Shown here in pieces: positions 51,792 through 60,355 of a stretch of DNA of 64,000 nt (positions are counted from its first letter, which is position 1; every line of letters starts with the position of its first letter). The notes beneath the pieces are model-generated. The model was not told the origin of the DNA, ran no database searches, and saw only the letters and a list, made by a program, of their open reading frames with translations. The stretch is taken from assembly GCF_030818015.1 (NCBI RefSeq), contig NZ_JAUSZX010000001.1, positions 4,464,001 to 4,528,000 on the forward strand, written 5' to 3'. The translations under genes and the position numbers were made by a program. The DNA comes from Arthrobacter globiformis. Its GTDB lineage: Bacteria; Actinomycetota; Actinomycetes; Actinomycetales; Micrococcaceae.

Positions 51792-52147
51792 GGCAGCTCC
51801 GCGCGCCTCTGGCGGCGCCAAAGGGAGATCCACAGGAGTTCAGCCGCAGCATCCAGCAGGTACATCCTGCTGAGGGTGCCGTTCCCCACGTAGATGAAAT
51901 CGGCGGCAGCGAGCGTTGCAGCAGTGCCAATGCCGAGCTGCCTGGCGTGTTGTACGTCCCCGGGGCTGCTGCCGGCCCGAAGCTGGGCCAGTCCGTTGGT
52001 CAGAAGAAGACCCCCTACCGTCCGGACCAGCCATTTGTCGGTCTTCGGCCCGAAGACAGCCTCAAAGCTGGGCATATGAACAAGCGGCCAAAGGCCGTTC
52101 ACCACCAGAAACGCTCCCTGCAGACGTCCAATCGCAACAGCAGACAT
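51788..52147 (-). CDS. Small multi-span membrane protein
   Basis: A 119-residue protein with about four hydrophobic segments (GAFLVVNGLWPLVHM, VGGLLLTNGLAQL, IGTAATLAAADFIYV and LLDAAAELLWISLW). The conserved-looking EAVFGPKTDKWLVRTVG in the first loop is polar. It resembles a DoxX-like small membrane family in size only. I do not recognise it. It borders the fragment patch at 51591-51791. Confidence 0.65.
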   Translation of the reverse strand: MSAVAIGRLQGAFLVVNGLWPLVHMPSFEAVFGPKTDKWLVRTVGGLLLTNGLAQLRAGSSPGDVQHARQLGIGTAATLAAADFIYVGNGTLSRMYLLDAAAELLWISLWRRQRRAELP

Positions 52148-52231
52148 CGAAGCTCCTTCGAATGATCAGCCCGGCAAGTCCTTACTACTGCGCCGAATGC
52201 CTCAGCCGGGCGGGGACGGGTCAGCCTGAAC

Positions 52232-52260
52232 TTGTAACGCAGCTCACATTCCCCTATCGT
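52232..52260 (+). promoter_or_regulatory. Promoter upstream of the 109-residue gene
   Basis: TTGTAA (52232-52237) and TATCGT (52255-52260) with a 17-base spacer. A GGGCCAC/GTGGCCC hairpin lies in the leader between it and the gene. Confidence 0.6.
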
Positions 52261-52310
52261 AGTCGGGGGCCACAGCGTGGTGGCCCTTTCTAAATTGGGG
52301 AGACAACTTA

Positions 52311-52640
52311 GTGAATGAGAAGCTGCGGGTGCTGGTCAGCGTTGACCTCGACGGCGCCAAAGCCCAGGTCAAGACGCAGGGTCATGTGACTGTCCAGAGC
52401 ATTCAGGGCCTGTACGACGTCATGAAGCGCACCGACTCGCTGGTCCCGGGGCTGGCACTGGAACTGGATATGACCCTTGCCAGTGTGGAACCCCAGGCGA
52501 TGGAGGAGCTCCGCGGCTGCGCCCGCTCCCACCACCTTCCGCTGCAGGTCGATCCGCTCCAGCGCGACTACCGGTTCAGCATTCTGGCGCCGACGCTTGT
52601 AGCTCTCCCGCGCGCCGCACCTGTGCTGGCAGCCGCCTGA
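52311..52640 (+). CDS. Hypothetical STAS-like small protein
   Basis: A 109-residue protein of alternating strands and helices (LRVLVSVDLDGAKAQVKTQG, then VQSIQGLYDVMKRTDSLV, then LALELDMTLASVEP). The order and the V-x-G-x-V-T turn recall anti-sigma-antagonist STAS proteins, but the phosphorylated Ser motif is not obvious. GTG 52311 follows GGGGAG at ten bases. Its stop is two bases from that of the convergent VWA gene. Function unknown. Confidence 0.6.
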   Translation: MNEKLRVLVSVDLDGAKAQVKTQGHVTVQSIQGLYDVMKRTDSLVPGLALELDMTLASVEPQAMEELRGCARSHHLPLQVDPLQRDYRFSILAPTLVALPRAAPVLAAA

Positions 52641-52642
52641 CC

Positions 52643-54649
52643 TCAAATCCCGGCGGCCCAGTCGTCATCGTAATAGCGGCCGCGGAAGTGGGCGCGAAGG
52701 TACTCCCCCACAACGGCGGCGCCGAGGTCCCCGGTGTCGGGTGCCACCACCCGGCCGTCGATCCGGCGGGCCAGCCGCCTCACGAACCGTTCAAGCCCCG
52801 GGTCATCGCCGAGCCTGAAGAACGTGGCCTGCGTGCCGGCACGCGCCAGCCGGTCCAGCTCAGCGACCGTGACGCGGATGGTCTCCGGGTCCGGCGGCCA
52901 GCAGAACCACGACTCGCCATCGGCCAGCAGGTGGGCGGTGGGCTCGCCGTCGGTCACCACGAGCAGGACAGGCTGCATCGACGGGTGCTGGCGGAAGAAT
53001 CGTCCGGCCAGCAGCAGACCGTGGTGCAGGTTGGTTCCCTGTTCCCGCAGGGCCGGCAGGGCCGTGAGCTCGCCGATGTCCATGGACTGCGCATAACGCC
53101 CGAACGTGACCAGCTGCAGCCGGTCGCCGCGGAACCGGGTCGAGACGAGGTGGTGCAGGGCGAGCGCCGTGCGTTTCATCGGCACCCACCGCCCCTCTGC
53201 CGCCATCGAGAATGACACGTCGGCAAGGAGGACGACGGCGGCCTGGGTCCGGGCCTCCGTCTCCGTCACCTCGATATCGCCGACGGCGAGGTGCAGTCCC
53301 CGGCCCGGATCACCGCCCTCGGCCATGGTGCGCCGGATGGCGTTGGTCATGGTGCGGGTGACGTCCCACGGCTCGGCGTCCCCGAACTCCCACTGCCGGC
53401 TGGAGCCGGTCTGCTCGCCCGCCGCCCCGGCGACGCGTGTGTCCCGCCCGCCCTGCCGGCCGGACAGTTGCTTGGCGGTGTCCCGCAGCAGCGATTTCCC
53501 GAGCCGCCGCATGGCCTGGGGTGACAGCCTGAGGTCACCGTCGGCCCCGCGCCGCAGGTAGCCGCCGTCCTGCATGGCCCGCTCGATCTCTGCGAGGGTG
53601 CGGGCCGTCACGGCGGCGTTCTGCCCGAGCTGGCGGGCCAGGGCATCCAGGTCCAGGTCGTCGAGGGTGGACCCGTTGTAGTGCTGGGAGAGCTGTTCGG
53701 ACAGCTCGTCGAGCTCCGCGATGTCCTGCAGCACGCCGGTGCCATCGCCCAAGCCAAGTCCTTCCTGGCCCCCGAAGCGCTCGGAGCCGTTCCAGTCCTC
53801 GCCGGGGCGCAGCGCGCGCAGGCTGTCGTCGAGCTGATTGAGCTGGGCCATGAGTTCGGCCGAGCCGAACGCCTGGGCGGATAGCCGCATCAGCTCCTCG
53901 CGCTGTTCGGCGGACATCGATTGCAGGAGCCGCTGGGCTGCGGCCGCGCGCTTGGCGAGGGCGTCCACCAGTTCCTCGACGGACTGCGGATTCTCCGGGA
54001 AGAAGCCACCGTGCTTGGCCATGAACTCGCGGAAATCCGCGTCGGTATCCTCGCCGCGTCGGTGCTTGCCGAGCAGTTCGTTGAGGTCGCGCAGCATCTC
54101 GCTGACGGCTTCGCGGTCTTCGTCGGTTGCGTTTTCGAGCGCCTGCTTCATACCGGCAAACCGCTGGTCAAGGACTTCACGGCCCAGCAGGTCCTTGATC
54201 CTGTCATAGGCTTCCCGGGCGCTGCTCGACTGCCAGTCGTAGGAGGCCAGTTCGTTGACCGCCGCCGCCGTGGATTGGGGCAGGTTCTGCAGCTGCATCT
54301 CGCGGAAGGCGCGCTCGGTGTTGTCCATCATGGCGTCGCGGGCGAGCTGCTTGCGCTCTTCCAGCACCGCGGCGTCGAGCAGCTTCTTGACCTCGTTGAG
54401 GGTGCCGTCCAGCCGGTGCCGGCCCAGCAGTTCACTCCGTCGCTGCTGGACGCGCCGGGCCAGGTTGTCGAGCCCTTCGCGGTCCCGGCCGCCGCGCCGC
54501 AGGAACTCCTGCAGGGCGTGCCGGGGTGAGTAGCCTGCCATGACGTCTTCGGCGATCGCGTCAAGCGCCTCTGCCAGGTCCAGCGGCGGGGCAAGCGGGT
54601 CCGGACCACCGGCGTACCGGCCGTACCTGGACCGGTTGTGCAGGGTCAT
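52643..54649 (-). CDS. VWA-domain (CoxE-like) partner of a MoxR-type ATPase
   Basis: A protein of 668 residues. A long helical, charged N-terminal region of about 460 residues is followed by a C-terminal von Willebrand A domain whose metal site is DVSFS (about residues 477-481) with TNLHHGLLLA and VTDGEPTAH as the other loops. Its gene follows the AAA ATPase gene by 30 bases. Such pairs insert metal ions or remodel target complexes. The target is not visible here. ATG 54649 gives better spacing from GGAGG than the ATG one codon earlier. Confidence 0.88.
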   Translation of the reverse strand: MTLHNRSRYGRYAGGPDPLAPPLDLAEALDAIAEDVMAGYSPRHALQEFLRRGGRDREGLDNLARRVQQRRSELLGRHRLDGTLNEVKKLLDAAVLEERKQLARDAMMDNTERAFREMQLQNLPQSTAAAVNELASYDWQSSSAREAYDRIKDLLGREVLDQRFAGMKQALENATDEDREAVSEMLRDLNELLGKHRRGEDTDADFREFMAKHGGFFPENPQSVEELVDALAKRAAAAQRLLQSMSAEQREELMRLSAQAFGSAELMAQLNQLDDSLRALRPGEDWNGSERFGGQEGLGLGDGTGVLQDIAELDELSEQLSQHYNGSTLDDLDLDALARQLGQNAAVTARTLAEIERAMQDGGYLRRGADGDLRLSPQAMRRLGKSLLRDTAKQLSGRQGGRDTRVAGAAGEQTGSSRQWEFGDAEPWDVTRTMTNAIRRTMAEGGDPGRGLHLAVGDIEVTETEARTQAAVVLLADVSFSMAAEGRWVPMKRTALALHHLVSTRFRGDRLQLVTFGRYAQSMDIGELTALPALREQGTNLHHGLLLAGRFFRQHPSMQPVLLVVTDGEPTAHLLADGESWFCWPPDPETIRVTVAELDRLARAGTQATFFRLGDDPGLERFVRRLARRIDGRVVAPDTGDLGAAVVGEYLRAHFRGRYYDDDWAAGI

Positions 54650-54679
54650 CATGCCTCCTGTACCGAGCAGAAACTGTGC

Positions 54680-56068
54680 CTAGCCGTACACCGTTTCCTC
54701 GTCGTCGGACTCCTTGGAGATCCGCCGGGCGAGGTAGAGGCCCTCCAGCGCAAGTTCGACGGCGGCGGCGCGCTGACCGTCGTTTTTCGCGCCCAGGCGC
54801 TCACCGATTTTGTCGTAGAGGCTTGATCCGTTGAGGGACGGAAGGTTCTCGAGGAACTCCCGCGCCGTGACCTGGTCCCCGGTGGTCACGGTGGTGTGGC
54901 CGTCGAGGGCGGCCACGAGCGGGCCCATGTCGAGGCCCTGGAAGTGTGCCCGGACGGCTTCTGCTGTGGCCGTGCGCAGCAGGTGGTCCAGGACCCCCTG
55001 CTCGCGCCCTTCCTCACCCGACTCAAACTCGATCTTTCCCGTGAGGACCTCCACCGCGGTCTCCAGGTCGATGATGCGGGCCACGGCCGGGTCCTCCCCG
55101 CGCACGCTGGCCCGGCGCAGGGCAGCCGCGGCGACGGTTTCGGCACCGGCGATGGCGAACCGTGCGGACACCCCGGAGGTCTGGTTGATGGCCGGCGACT
55201 GCCGCAGGGCCCGGGTGTAGCGGGCCAGGATCTCGAGGATGACTGGCGGGACGTCGGCCACCAGCTTCCCCTCCTGCCGGATGACGGAGACCTCGTCATC
55301 CAGCTCGATCGGGTAGTGGGTGCGGATCTCGGCGCCGAAGCGGTCCTTCAGGGGCGTGATGATCCGGCCGCGGTTGGTGTAGTCCTCCGGGTTGGCGGAC
55401 GCGACGACGAGCACGTCGAGCGGCAGCCGCAGCACGTAGCCGCGGATCTGGATGTCGCGTTCCTCCATCACGTTGAGCATCGACACTTGGATCCGCTCGG
55501 CGAGGTCCGGCAGCTCGTTGATGGCGATGATGCCGCGGTTTGAGCGCGGGACGAGGCCGTAATGGATGGTTTCGGGGTCCCCGAGCCGGCGGCCTTCGGC
55601 CACGCGCATCGGGTCGACGTCCCCGATGAGGTCGGCGACGGAGGTGTCCGGCGTCGCAAGCTTTTCGACGTACCGTTCCGAGCGGTGGCGCCATGCCACC
55701 CGCATCCGGTCCCCCTCGGTGAGGGCACGGGCACGGGACTGCTCGGTGATCGGTTCGTACGGGTGCTCGTTGAGTTCCGACTCCTCGATCACCGGCGACC
55801 ACTCGTCCAGCAGCCCGGCCAAGGTGCGGAGCAGCCGGGTCTTGCCCTGCCCGCGTTCGCCGAGCAGGACGACGTCGTGGCCGGCGATCAGGGCACGCTC
55901 AAGCTGCGGCAGGACGGTCCGGCTGAATCCGAACAACCCGGGCCACGGATCGCGCCGGGCGGCGAGCGCCGCGATCAGGTTGTCGCGGATCTCGTGGCGC
56001 AGGTCCTTGTGGACATGGCCGGCTGCACGCAGTTCGCCAACGGTGAAGATATCGGGACGATCACTCAC
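54680..56068 (-). CDS. AAA+ ATPase of the MoxR/magnesium-chelatase (BchI) type
   Basis: A 462-residue AAA+ ATPase. Walker A is LLGERGQGKTRLL near residue 70, a Walker B-type IIAINELPDL follows, then the sensor-1 segment VVASANPEDYTNRGRI and a helical lid. It likely forms a ring that acts on or through the VWA partner downstream. GTG 56068 with AGAGGGG just before it gives the natural N-terminus (VSDRPDIFTVGELRAAGH). The AAA-then-VWA order is standard for this pair. Confidence 0.9.
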   Translation of the reverse strand: MSDRPDIFTVGELRAAGHVHKDLRHEIRDNLIAALAARRDPWPGLFGFSRTVLPQLERALIAGHDVVLLGERGQGKTRLLRTLAGLLDEWSPVIEESELNEHPYEPITEQSRARALTEGDRMRVAWRHRSERYVEKLATPDTSVADLIGDVDPMRVAEGRRLGDPETIHYGLVPRSNRGIIAINELPDLAERIQVSMLNVMEERDIQIRGYVLRLPLDVLVVASANPEDYTNRGRIITPLKDRFGAEIRTHYPIELDDEVSVIRQEGKLVADVPPVILEILARYTRALRQSPAINQTSGVSARFAIAGAETVAAAALRRASVRGEDPAVARIIDLETAVEVLTGKIEFESGEEGREQGVLDHLLRTATAEAVRAHFQGLDMGPLVAALDGHTTVTTGDQVTAREFLENLPSLNGSSLYDKIGERLGAKNDGQRAAAVELALEGLYLARRISKESDDEETVYG

Positions 56069-56185
56069 CCCTCTACCGTAGTCCTCGACGGTGCGCTGAA
56101 TCGAGCACTTTCCTCCGATTCCCGCACCGCGGCTCCCCCTTCCCTCGCAAGCTCGGGCGGGGCCCCTGCCGCTACGCTTATTGCT

Positions 56186-56854
56186 GTGACTGCAGCAACG
56201 CCGCCGGCGCCGTCCGCACCGCCGTCGAAACCGGAGAGCACGCTCCTCCTTCTGGTGCGCCACGGGGAGACGCCCACCACGGGCATGGTGCTGCCGGGAC
56301 GGGCACCGGGACTGCACCTGTCCGACCGTGGCCGGGCCCAGGCCGAGCGGGTGGCGGAACGGCTGGCGGGCCTGCCGGTCGACGCTGTCTACTCTTCCCC
56401 GCTGGAGCGAACGTGCGAGACGGCGGAGCCCACGGCAACGAGCACAGGACTTGAGGTGCGGGAGGAGGCCGGCCTGATCGAATGCGACTTCGGTGAGTGG
56501 ACCGGCGTCGCACTCTCCGAACTGGCCGGCCTGCCGGAATGGCAGACCGTGCAGCGCAACCCGGCGGCCTTCCGCTTTCCCAACGGCGAGAGCTTCACGC
56601 AGATGCAGGCGCGGATCGTCGGAGCGCTCGAGGTGCTAGGCACGGTGCACGCCGGGGGCGTCGTCGTCTGCTTTTCCCATGCCGACCCGATCAAGGCGGC
56701 CGTCGCCCACGCCCTGGGCACGCACCTGGACCTCTTCCAGAGGATCGTCATCAGCCCGGGGTCGGTCTCGGCCATCTCCTATTCGGACGGTCAGGATCCC
56801 TCCGTGCTCATGGTGAATTCGACGTCGGAACCGCTGAGCGGGCTGCGGGCGTGA
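56186..56854 (+). CDS. Histidine phosphatase family protein (MSMEG_4193 type)
   Basis: A 222-residue phosphoglycerate-mutase-fold phosphatase. The phospho-histidine motif is LVRHGET, with later ECDFGEWTG and the second catalytic histidine in CFSHADPIKA. Actinobacterial members of this type usually neighbour an SCO1664-type kinase, as here. GTG 56186 is the chosen start and the frame extends further upstream without similarity. The physiological substrate is not known. Confidence 0.85.
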   Translation: MTAATPPAPSAPPSKPESTLLLLVRHGETPTTGMVLPGRAPGLHLSDRGRAQAERVAERLAGLPVDAVYSSPLERTCETAEPTATSTGLEVREEAGLIECDFGEWTGVALSELAGLPEWQTVQRNPAAFRFPNGESFTQMQARIVGALEVLGTVHAGGVVVCFSHADPIKAAVAHALGTHLDLFQRIVISPGSVSAISYSDGQDPSVLMVNSTSEPLSGLRA

Positions 56855-56872
56855 AGGTCAAGGTGCCGTGAC

Positions 56873-57586
56873 ATGAGACAGCCGGTGTCCGGACGGGAAC
56901 TGGCCCTCCTCGCCGAGGGCCAGGTTGAGCTGCTCGGGCGCATCCCGCGCAGCAGCAACGAGACGTTCCTGGTGGAGGTCTCCTCTGGGGACGACTCTTC
57001 TTATGCCGTGTATAAGCCGGAGGCCGGAGAGCGCCCGCTGTCCGACTTCGAGCCCGGGCTGTACCGGCGGGAGCGCGCGGCATACCTGCTCAGCGAGTCC
57101 TTGGGCTGGGGAATCGTGCCGACGACGGTGATCCGCGAGGAGGCGCCGTTGGGGATCGGTTCGCTGCAGTGGTTCATCGACTGCGACTTCAGCGAGCATT
57201 ACTTCACCCTGTACGCTGACGTCCCGGAGACGCACCGCGACCTGGCGCGGATCGCCCTGTTCGATTACGTCGCCAACAACACGGACCGCAAGAGCGGGCA
57301 CGTGCTGCACGGTGACGACGGGCGGGTGTGGGGCATCGACCACGGGCTGTGCTTCTCGGCAATCTTCAAACTGCGCACCGTGATCTGGGACTTCGCGGGT
57401 GAACCCATCCCGGAGGCCCTGCTCGACGACATCGCTCCGCTCGCCGACGCCGTGCCCGCCGACGTGGCCGAACTCCTCGACGGTTCGGAGGTCACCGCCC
57501 TACAGCGGCGGGTGCGGCGCCTGCTGCACGAACCGGTGCTGCCGGTGGACCGCACCGGCATGCGTTACCCGTGGCCGCTGGTGTAG
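56873..57586 (+). CDS. SCO1664-family protein (PI3/PI4-kinase-like fold)
   Basis: A 237-residue protein of the actinobacterial SCO1664 family. The N-terminal SNETFLVEVSSGDDSSYAVYKP is the nucleotide loop with its lysine. IALFDYVANNTDRKSGHVL and IDHGLCFS are the HxN/D-type catalytic and metal segments of phosphatidylinositol-kinase-like enzymes. The substrate is unknown. It starts 18 bases after the phosphatase stop. A DUF3090 gene, which I recall as the usual third member of this set, is not seen. Confidence 0.84.
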   Translation: MRQPVSGRELALLAEGQVELLGRIPRSSNETFLVEVSSGDDSSYAVYKPEAGERPLSDFEPGLYRRERAAYLLSESLGWGIVPTTVIREEAPLGIGSLQWFIDCDFSEHYFTLYADVPETHRDLARIALFDYVANNTDRKSGHVLHGDDGRVWGIDHGLCFSAIFKLRTVIWDFAGEPIPEALLDDIAPLADAVPADVAELLDGSEVTALQRRVRRLLHEPVLPVDRTGMRYPWPLV

Positions 57587-57596
57587 CTGACTTCTT

Positions 57597-57656
57597 AGCG
57601 CGAACGGACACTTGTGGCCCCTGCAGTGGCGGCCACAAGTGTTCGTCCGTTGCGCT
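57597..57656. repeat. Composite intergenic hairpin with ACACTTGTGGCC arms
   Basis: ACACTTGTGGCC (57608-57619) and its complement (57631-57642) form a 12-bp stem. After a 3-base bulge AACGGA pairs with TCCGTT, and AGCGC pairs with GCGCT outermost. The total span is about 60 bases. This looks like a mobile intergenic repeat or complex terminator. Confidence 0.65.
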
Positions 57657-57668
57657 TAAGGGAAGCGG

Positions 57669-57694
57669 ACGACGGCGGGACGTCCCGCCGTCGT
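57669..57694. terminator. 26-bp perfect palindrome, ACGACGGCGG family
   Basis: ACGACGGCGGGAC and its exact complement with no spacer. It lies twelve bases after the composite hairpin and before the MFS gene. No T-tract follows. Confidence 0.78.
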
Positions 57695-57745
57695 TGCGCT
57701 TAAGTGCCGTATCCGTGCCCGTCAGCTGTCAGTACACTGGGACGC

Positions 57746-59176
57746 ATGACCGAGCAGGAACCGGCCCCGGTCCAGGACGCCGAGGCTCCCCGTCTGACCG
57801 ATCCCGATGCCGTCGACACTTCCCTGCGCAGTCCGGCAGAGCGGTCCCGCACCTTCGCCGGAGTCCTGGTGAACACCGCGCTGGCCAACGTCACCACCAG
57901 CTACCTCTGGTTCGCCCTGACGTTCTGGGTGTACCTGGAGACGCGCAACGTGATCGCCACCGGGGTGGTCGGCGGCGTATACATGCTGCTGATCGCCCTT
58001 TCCAGCATCAGCTTCGGCACCTTCGTGGACCGCTACCGCAAGCTGGCCGTAATGCGCTTCGCTGCCGGCTTCACCCTGGTGATGTTCGTGCTGTCCGGAG
58101 TCATGTTCCTCCTGACGCCCGCCGCCCGGATCCTGGACCTGGCCCAGCCCTGGTTCTGGATCTTTACGCTGATCATCCTGGTCGGCGCGGTGGTGGAAAA
58201 CATGCGCAACATCGCGCTGTCCACCACGGTCACCATCCTTATCGAGCCGGACCGGAGGGCCAACGCCAACGGGCTCGTGGGCATGGTGCAGGGACTGATG
58301 TTCATCGTCACCTCGCTGCTCTCCGGGCTGTCCGTCGGGCTGCTGGGCATGGGGTGGACGATCGTCGTCGCCCTGGTGCTCACCGCGTTGGCCTTCGCGC
58401 ACCTGCTCACCCTGCGCATGCCCGAGGAAGTGCGCGCTGCCGCCACAGATGCGCAAGGTGGATTCGATCTGCGCGGTTCACTCGCTGCCGTGCTTGCCAT
58501 AGCCGGATTGTTCGCGCTCATCCTGTTTTCCACGTTCAACAACTTCATCGGCGGCGTCTACATGGCGCTGATGGATCCGTATGGACTGGAGATGTTCTCT
58601 GTGGAGATGTGGGGGGCCGTCTTTGCTCTCGGTTCCACCGGGTTCATCGTGGGCGGCGCACTGATCGGCAAATTCGGGCTCGGCGCCAACCCGCTGCGCA
58701 CCATGCTCATCGCCGTGGCTGTGATGGGTCTCCTCGGTGCGGTGTTCACGCTGCGGGAGTGGGCCTGGCTGTACGTCGCGGGCATCTGGCTGTATCTGGT
58801 CCTGATACCTTTCGTGGAGGCCGCCGAGCAGACTGTCATCCAGCAGGTGGTGCCCCTGCCCCGCCAAGGCCGCGTATTCGGATTCGCCATGGCATTCGAG
58901 TCCGCCGCGGCGCCGGTCACCGCATTCCTCATTGCCCCCATCGCCCAGTTCTGGATCATCCCGTATGCGCGGTCCGCCGACGGCGCCGCCCAGCTGGCCC
59001 CGCTCCTGGGCGAGGGCACCTCCCGCGGCATCGCCCTGGTGTTCCTGGTTGCCGGAGTCATCATGATCGCGGCCGCCTTAGTGGCCTTTCTGACGCCGGT
59101 CTACCGCAGGGTCTCGGCATCGTATGCGCGGGCGGCTGCAGACGCCCCGGGGACGGCGACAACGCCTTCTGGTTGA
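57746..59176 (+). CDS. MFS-family transporter, multidrug type
   Basis: A 476-residue 12-segment MFS protein. A 40-residue acidic N-terminus precedes TM1. The loop motif between TM2 and TM3 is the GTFVDRYRKLAVMR segment (a degenerate GxxxDRxxR), and the final loop shows VVPLPRQGRVFGFAMA. It resembles exporters of drugs or metabolites more than sugar porters. ATG 57746 is chosen because the sequence upstream is the intergenic repeat region. Confidence 0.85.
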   Translation: MTEQEPAPVQDAEAPRLTDPDAVDTSLRSPAERSRTFAGVLVNTALANVTTSYLWFALTFWVYLETRNVIATGVVGGVYMLLIALSSISFGTFVDRYRKLAVMRFAAGFTLVMFVLSGVMFLLTPAARILDLAQPWFWIFTLIILVGAVVENMRNIALSTTVTILIEPDRRANANGLVGMVQGLMFIVTSLLSGLSVGLLGMGWTIVVALVLTALAFAHLLTLRMPEEVRAAATDAQGGFDLRGSLAAVLAIAGLFALILFSTFNNFIGGVYMALMDPYGLEMFSVEMWGAVFALGSTGFIVGGALIGKFGLGANPLRTMLIAVAVMGLLGAVFTLREWAWLYVAGIWLYLVLIPFVEAAEQTVIQQVVPLPRQGRVFGFAMAFESAAAPVTAFLIAPIAQFWIIPYARSADGAAQLAPLLGEGTSRGIALVFLVAGVIMIAAALVAFLTPVYRRVSASYARAAADAPGTATTPSG

Positions 59177-59188
59177 GTAGCGGCGCCC

Positions 59189-59614
59189 TTACCGCAGGCT
59201 GCCGCCACCGGTCCCGCGCGCTTCTGGACCGCGGGCTTCTGGACCGCGCGCTTCTGGACCGCGCGCTTCTGGACCGCGCGCTTCTGGACCGCGGGCGGCT
59301 GACCGGCTGATGAGGACGATTCGGACAGTCACGCCCGCCAAGACCAGAACGACGGCCAGCGCAATCAGGATCCAAGTAGGAACGGCGGCCGCCCCGATGG
59401 CGCGGTAGCAGGCGGCGGCTGCTTCGGCGCCGCGGTGGAGCGCGTCGAATGCCTCAGCGGCGCGGCTGTCCGGAATCAGCGGGCTGCCACACAACGGACC
59501 GGTCTTCTGCAGGCCGAACACGATGCCGACGAGCAACACAGCGAATCCGGCACCAATGAGCCAGAGCCATGCCTGCCACGCGGCGGAATTCCGCCGGACC
59601 GTTGTACCTCGCAC
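59189..59614 (-). CDS. Two-span membrane protein with (ARGPE)5 tail
   Basis: A 141-residue protein with two membrane segments (AWLWLIGAGFAVLLVGIVF and WILIALAVVLVLAGVTVRIVL) around an external loop of about 40 residues holding two cysteines. The C-terminus is five exact ARGPE units encoded by a 15-bp tandem repeat. GTG 59614 has AGGGAG four to five bases upstream; ATG 59647 would add eleven residues. The loop cysteines may pair. Function unknown. Confidence 0.65.
   Translation of the reverse strand: MRGTTVRRNSAAWQAWLWLIGAGFAVLLVGIVFGLQKTGPLCGSPLIPDSRAAEAFDALHRGAEAAAACYRAIGAAAVPTWILIALAVVLVLAGVTVRIVLISRSAARGPEARGPEARGPEARGPEARGPEARGTGGGSLR
59216..59290. repeat. Five-unit 15-bp tandem repeat (minisatellite)
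   Basis: Five copies of GCGCGCTTCTGGACC (one with GCGGGC) in direct succession, in frame with the C-terminus of the gene above. Copy number probably varies by slippage. Confidence 0.93.
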
Positions 59615-59698
59615 GTCACTCCCTAAAAACGGCGGTACAAAAATCATAACGGGCGACTGGTGGCGGCTCCTCGGGCTTGTCGGTGAGCCCCGGTCGGG

Positions 59699-60178
59699 CT
59701 ACCGGTACCAGCCCACGGAGCGGTCGTAGCTGCACTCCAGCGCGCCCGTACCTGGGTCAGCGCCTCCTCCGGCCGGGAAGTAGATGGCGCCAAAGTTAGC
59801 GCCGTCCGCTTCGATCCGTGCCTGAGCCCAGATCTGCGCTGCCTCCAGGTCGGTTTCAGGGATGGGTTCCCGGGTGGTGCGGCCCGTCTCGTGATGGATG
59901 TCCAGTTGGTACTCCCCGGGCTGGGATGTCCCGGGATAATTGCCGGGGTCATGCTCGTCCCGCCGGCTTATGAGCACCTGGGCGGCCGCATGGAGAGTGG
60001 ACTGGTTGCTCGGTGCGTTGCCTTGCTGCTGCTGTTGAATTCGGAGGCCCGATGCCGCGCTTTCAACGGTGTCCTCTGGCTTGACGAGGTAGTTTGAGCC
60101 GCTAACGTCAGATTCGGAGCCGCCGACGCTTTTCAGATGCTGCCCGAAGTGATCGGAGCTGGACTGGATGGGGTTCAT
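59699..60178 (-). CDS. Hypothetical soluble protein
   Basis: A 159-residue hydrophilic protein, rich in Ser, Gln and Gly in the first half (including Q5). The second half has more regular structure (GEYQLDIHHETGRTTREPI, AQIWAQARIEADGANF). There is no signal peptide or membrane segment. ATG 60178 has a strong GGAGGG site. No family recognised. One cysteine lies near the C-terminus. Confidence 0.6.
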   Translation of the reverse strand: MNPIQSSSDHFGQHLKSVGGSESDVSGSNYLVKPEDTVESAASGLRIQQQQQGNAPSNQSTLHAAAQVLISRRDEHDPGNYPGTSQPGEYQLDIHHETGRTTREPIPETDLEAAQIWAQARIEADGANFGAIYFPAGGGADPGTGALECSYDRSVGWYR

Positions 60179-60355
60179 GCACCCTCCTTGAGGGTATTCG
60201 CGGCGAATGCCGACAGTTCCCACCGTAGACCTATCTCCCGGCTTTCGGGTCCTGTGCCGGTGATAATAATGTTCCGGCGGGCCGCTTGTAACGTCACAGG
60301 GCCTCGCGGGTGGCAGGTGCGACGGCTCCAAAGAATCTTCGCCGGTGTGCTCGGG

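Noticed and set aside
59216..59290. CRISPR-like array
   Set aside because: The 15-bp units are contiguous without spacers and are in frame with a coding sequence.
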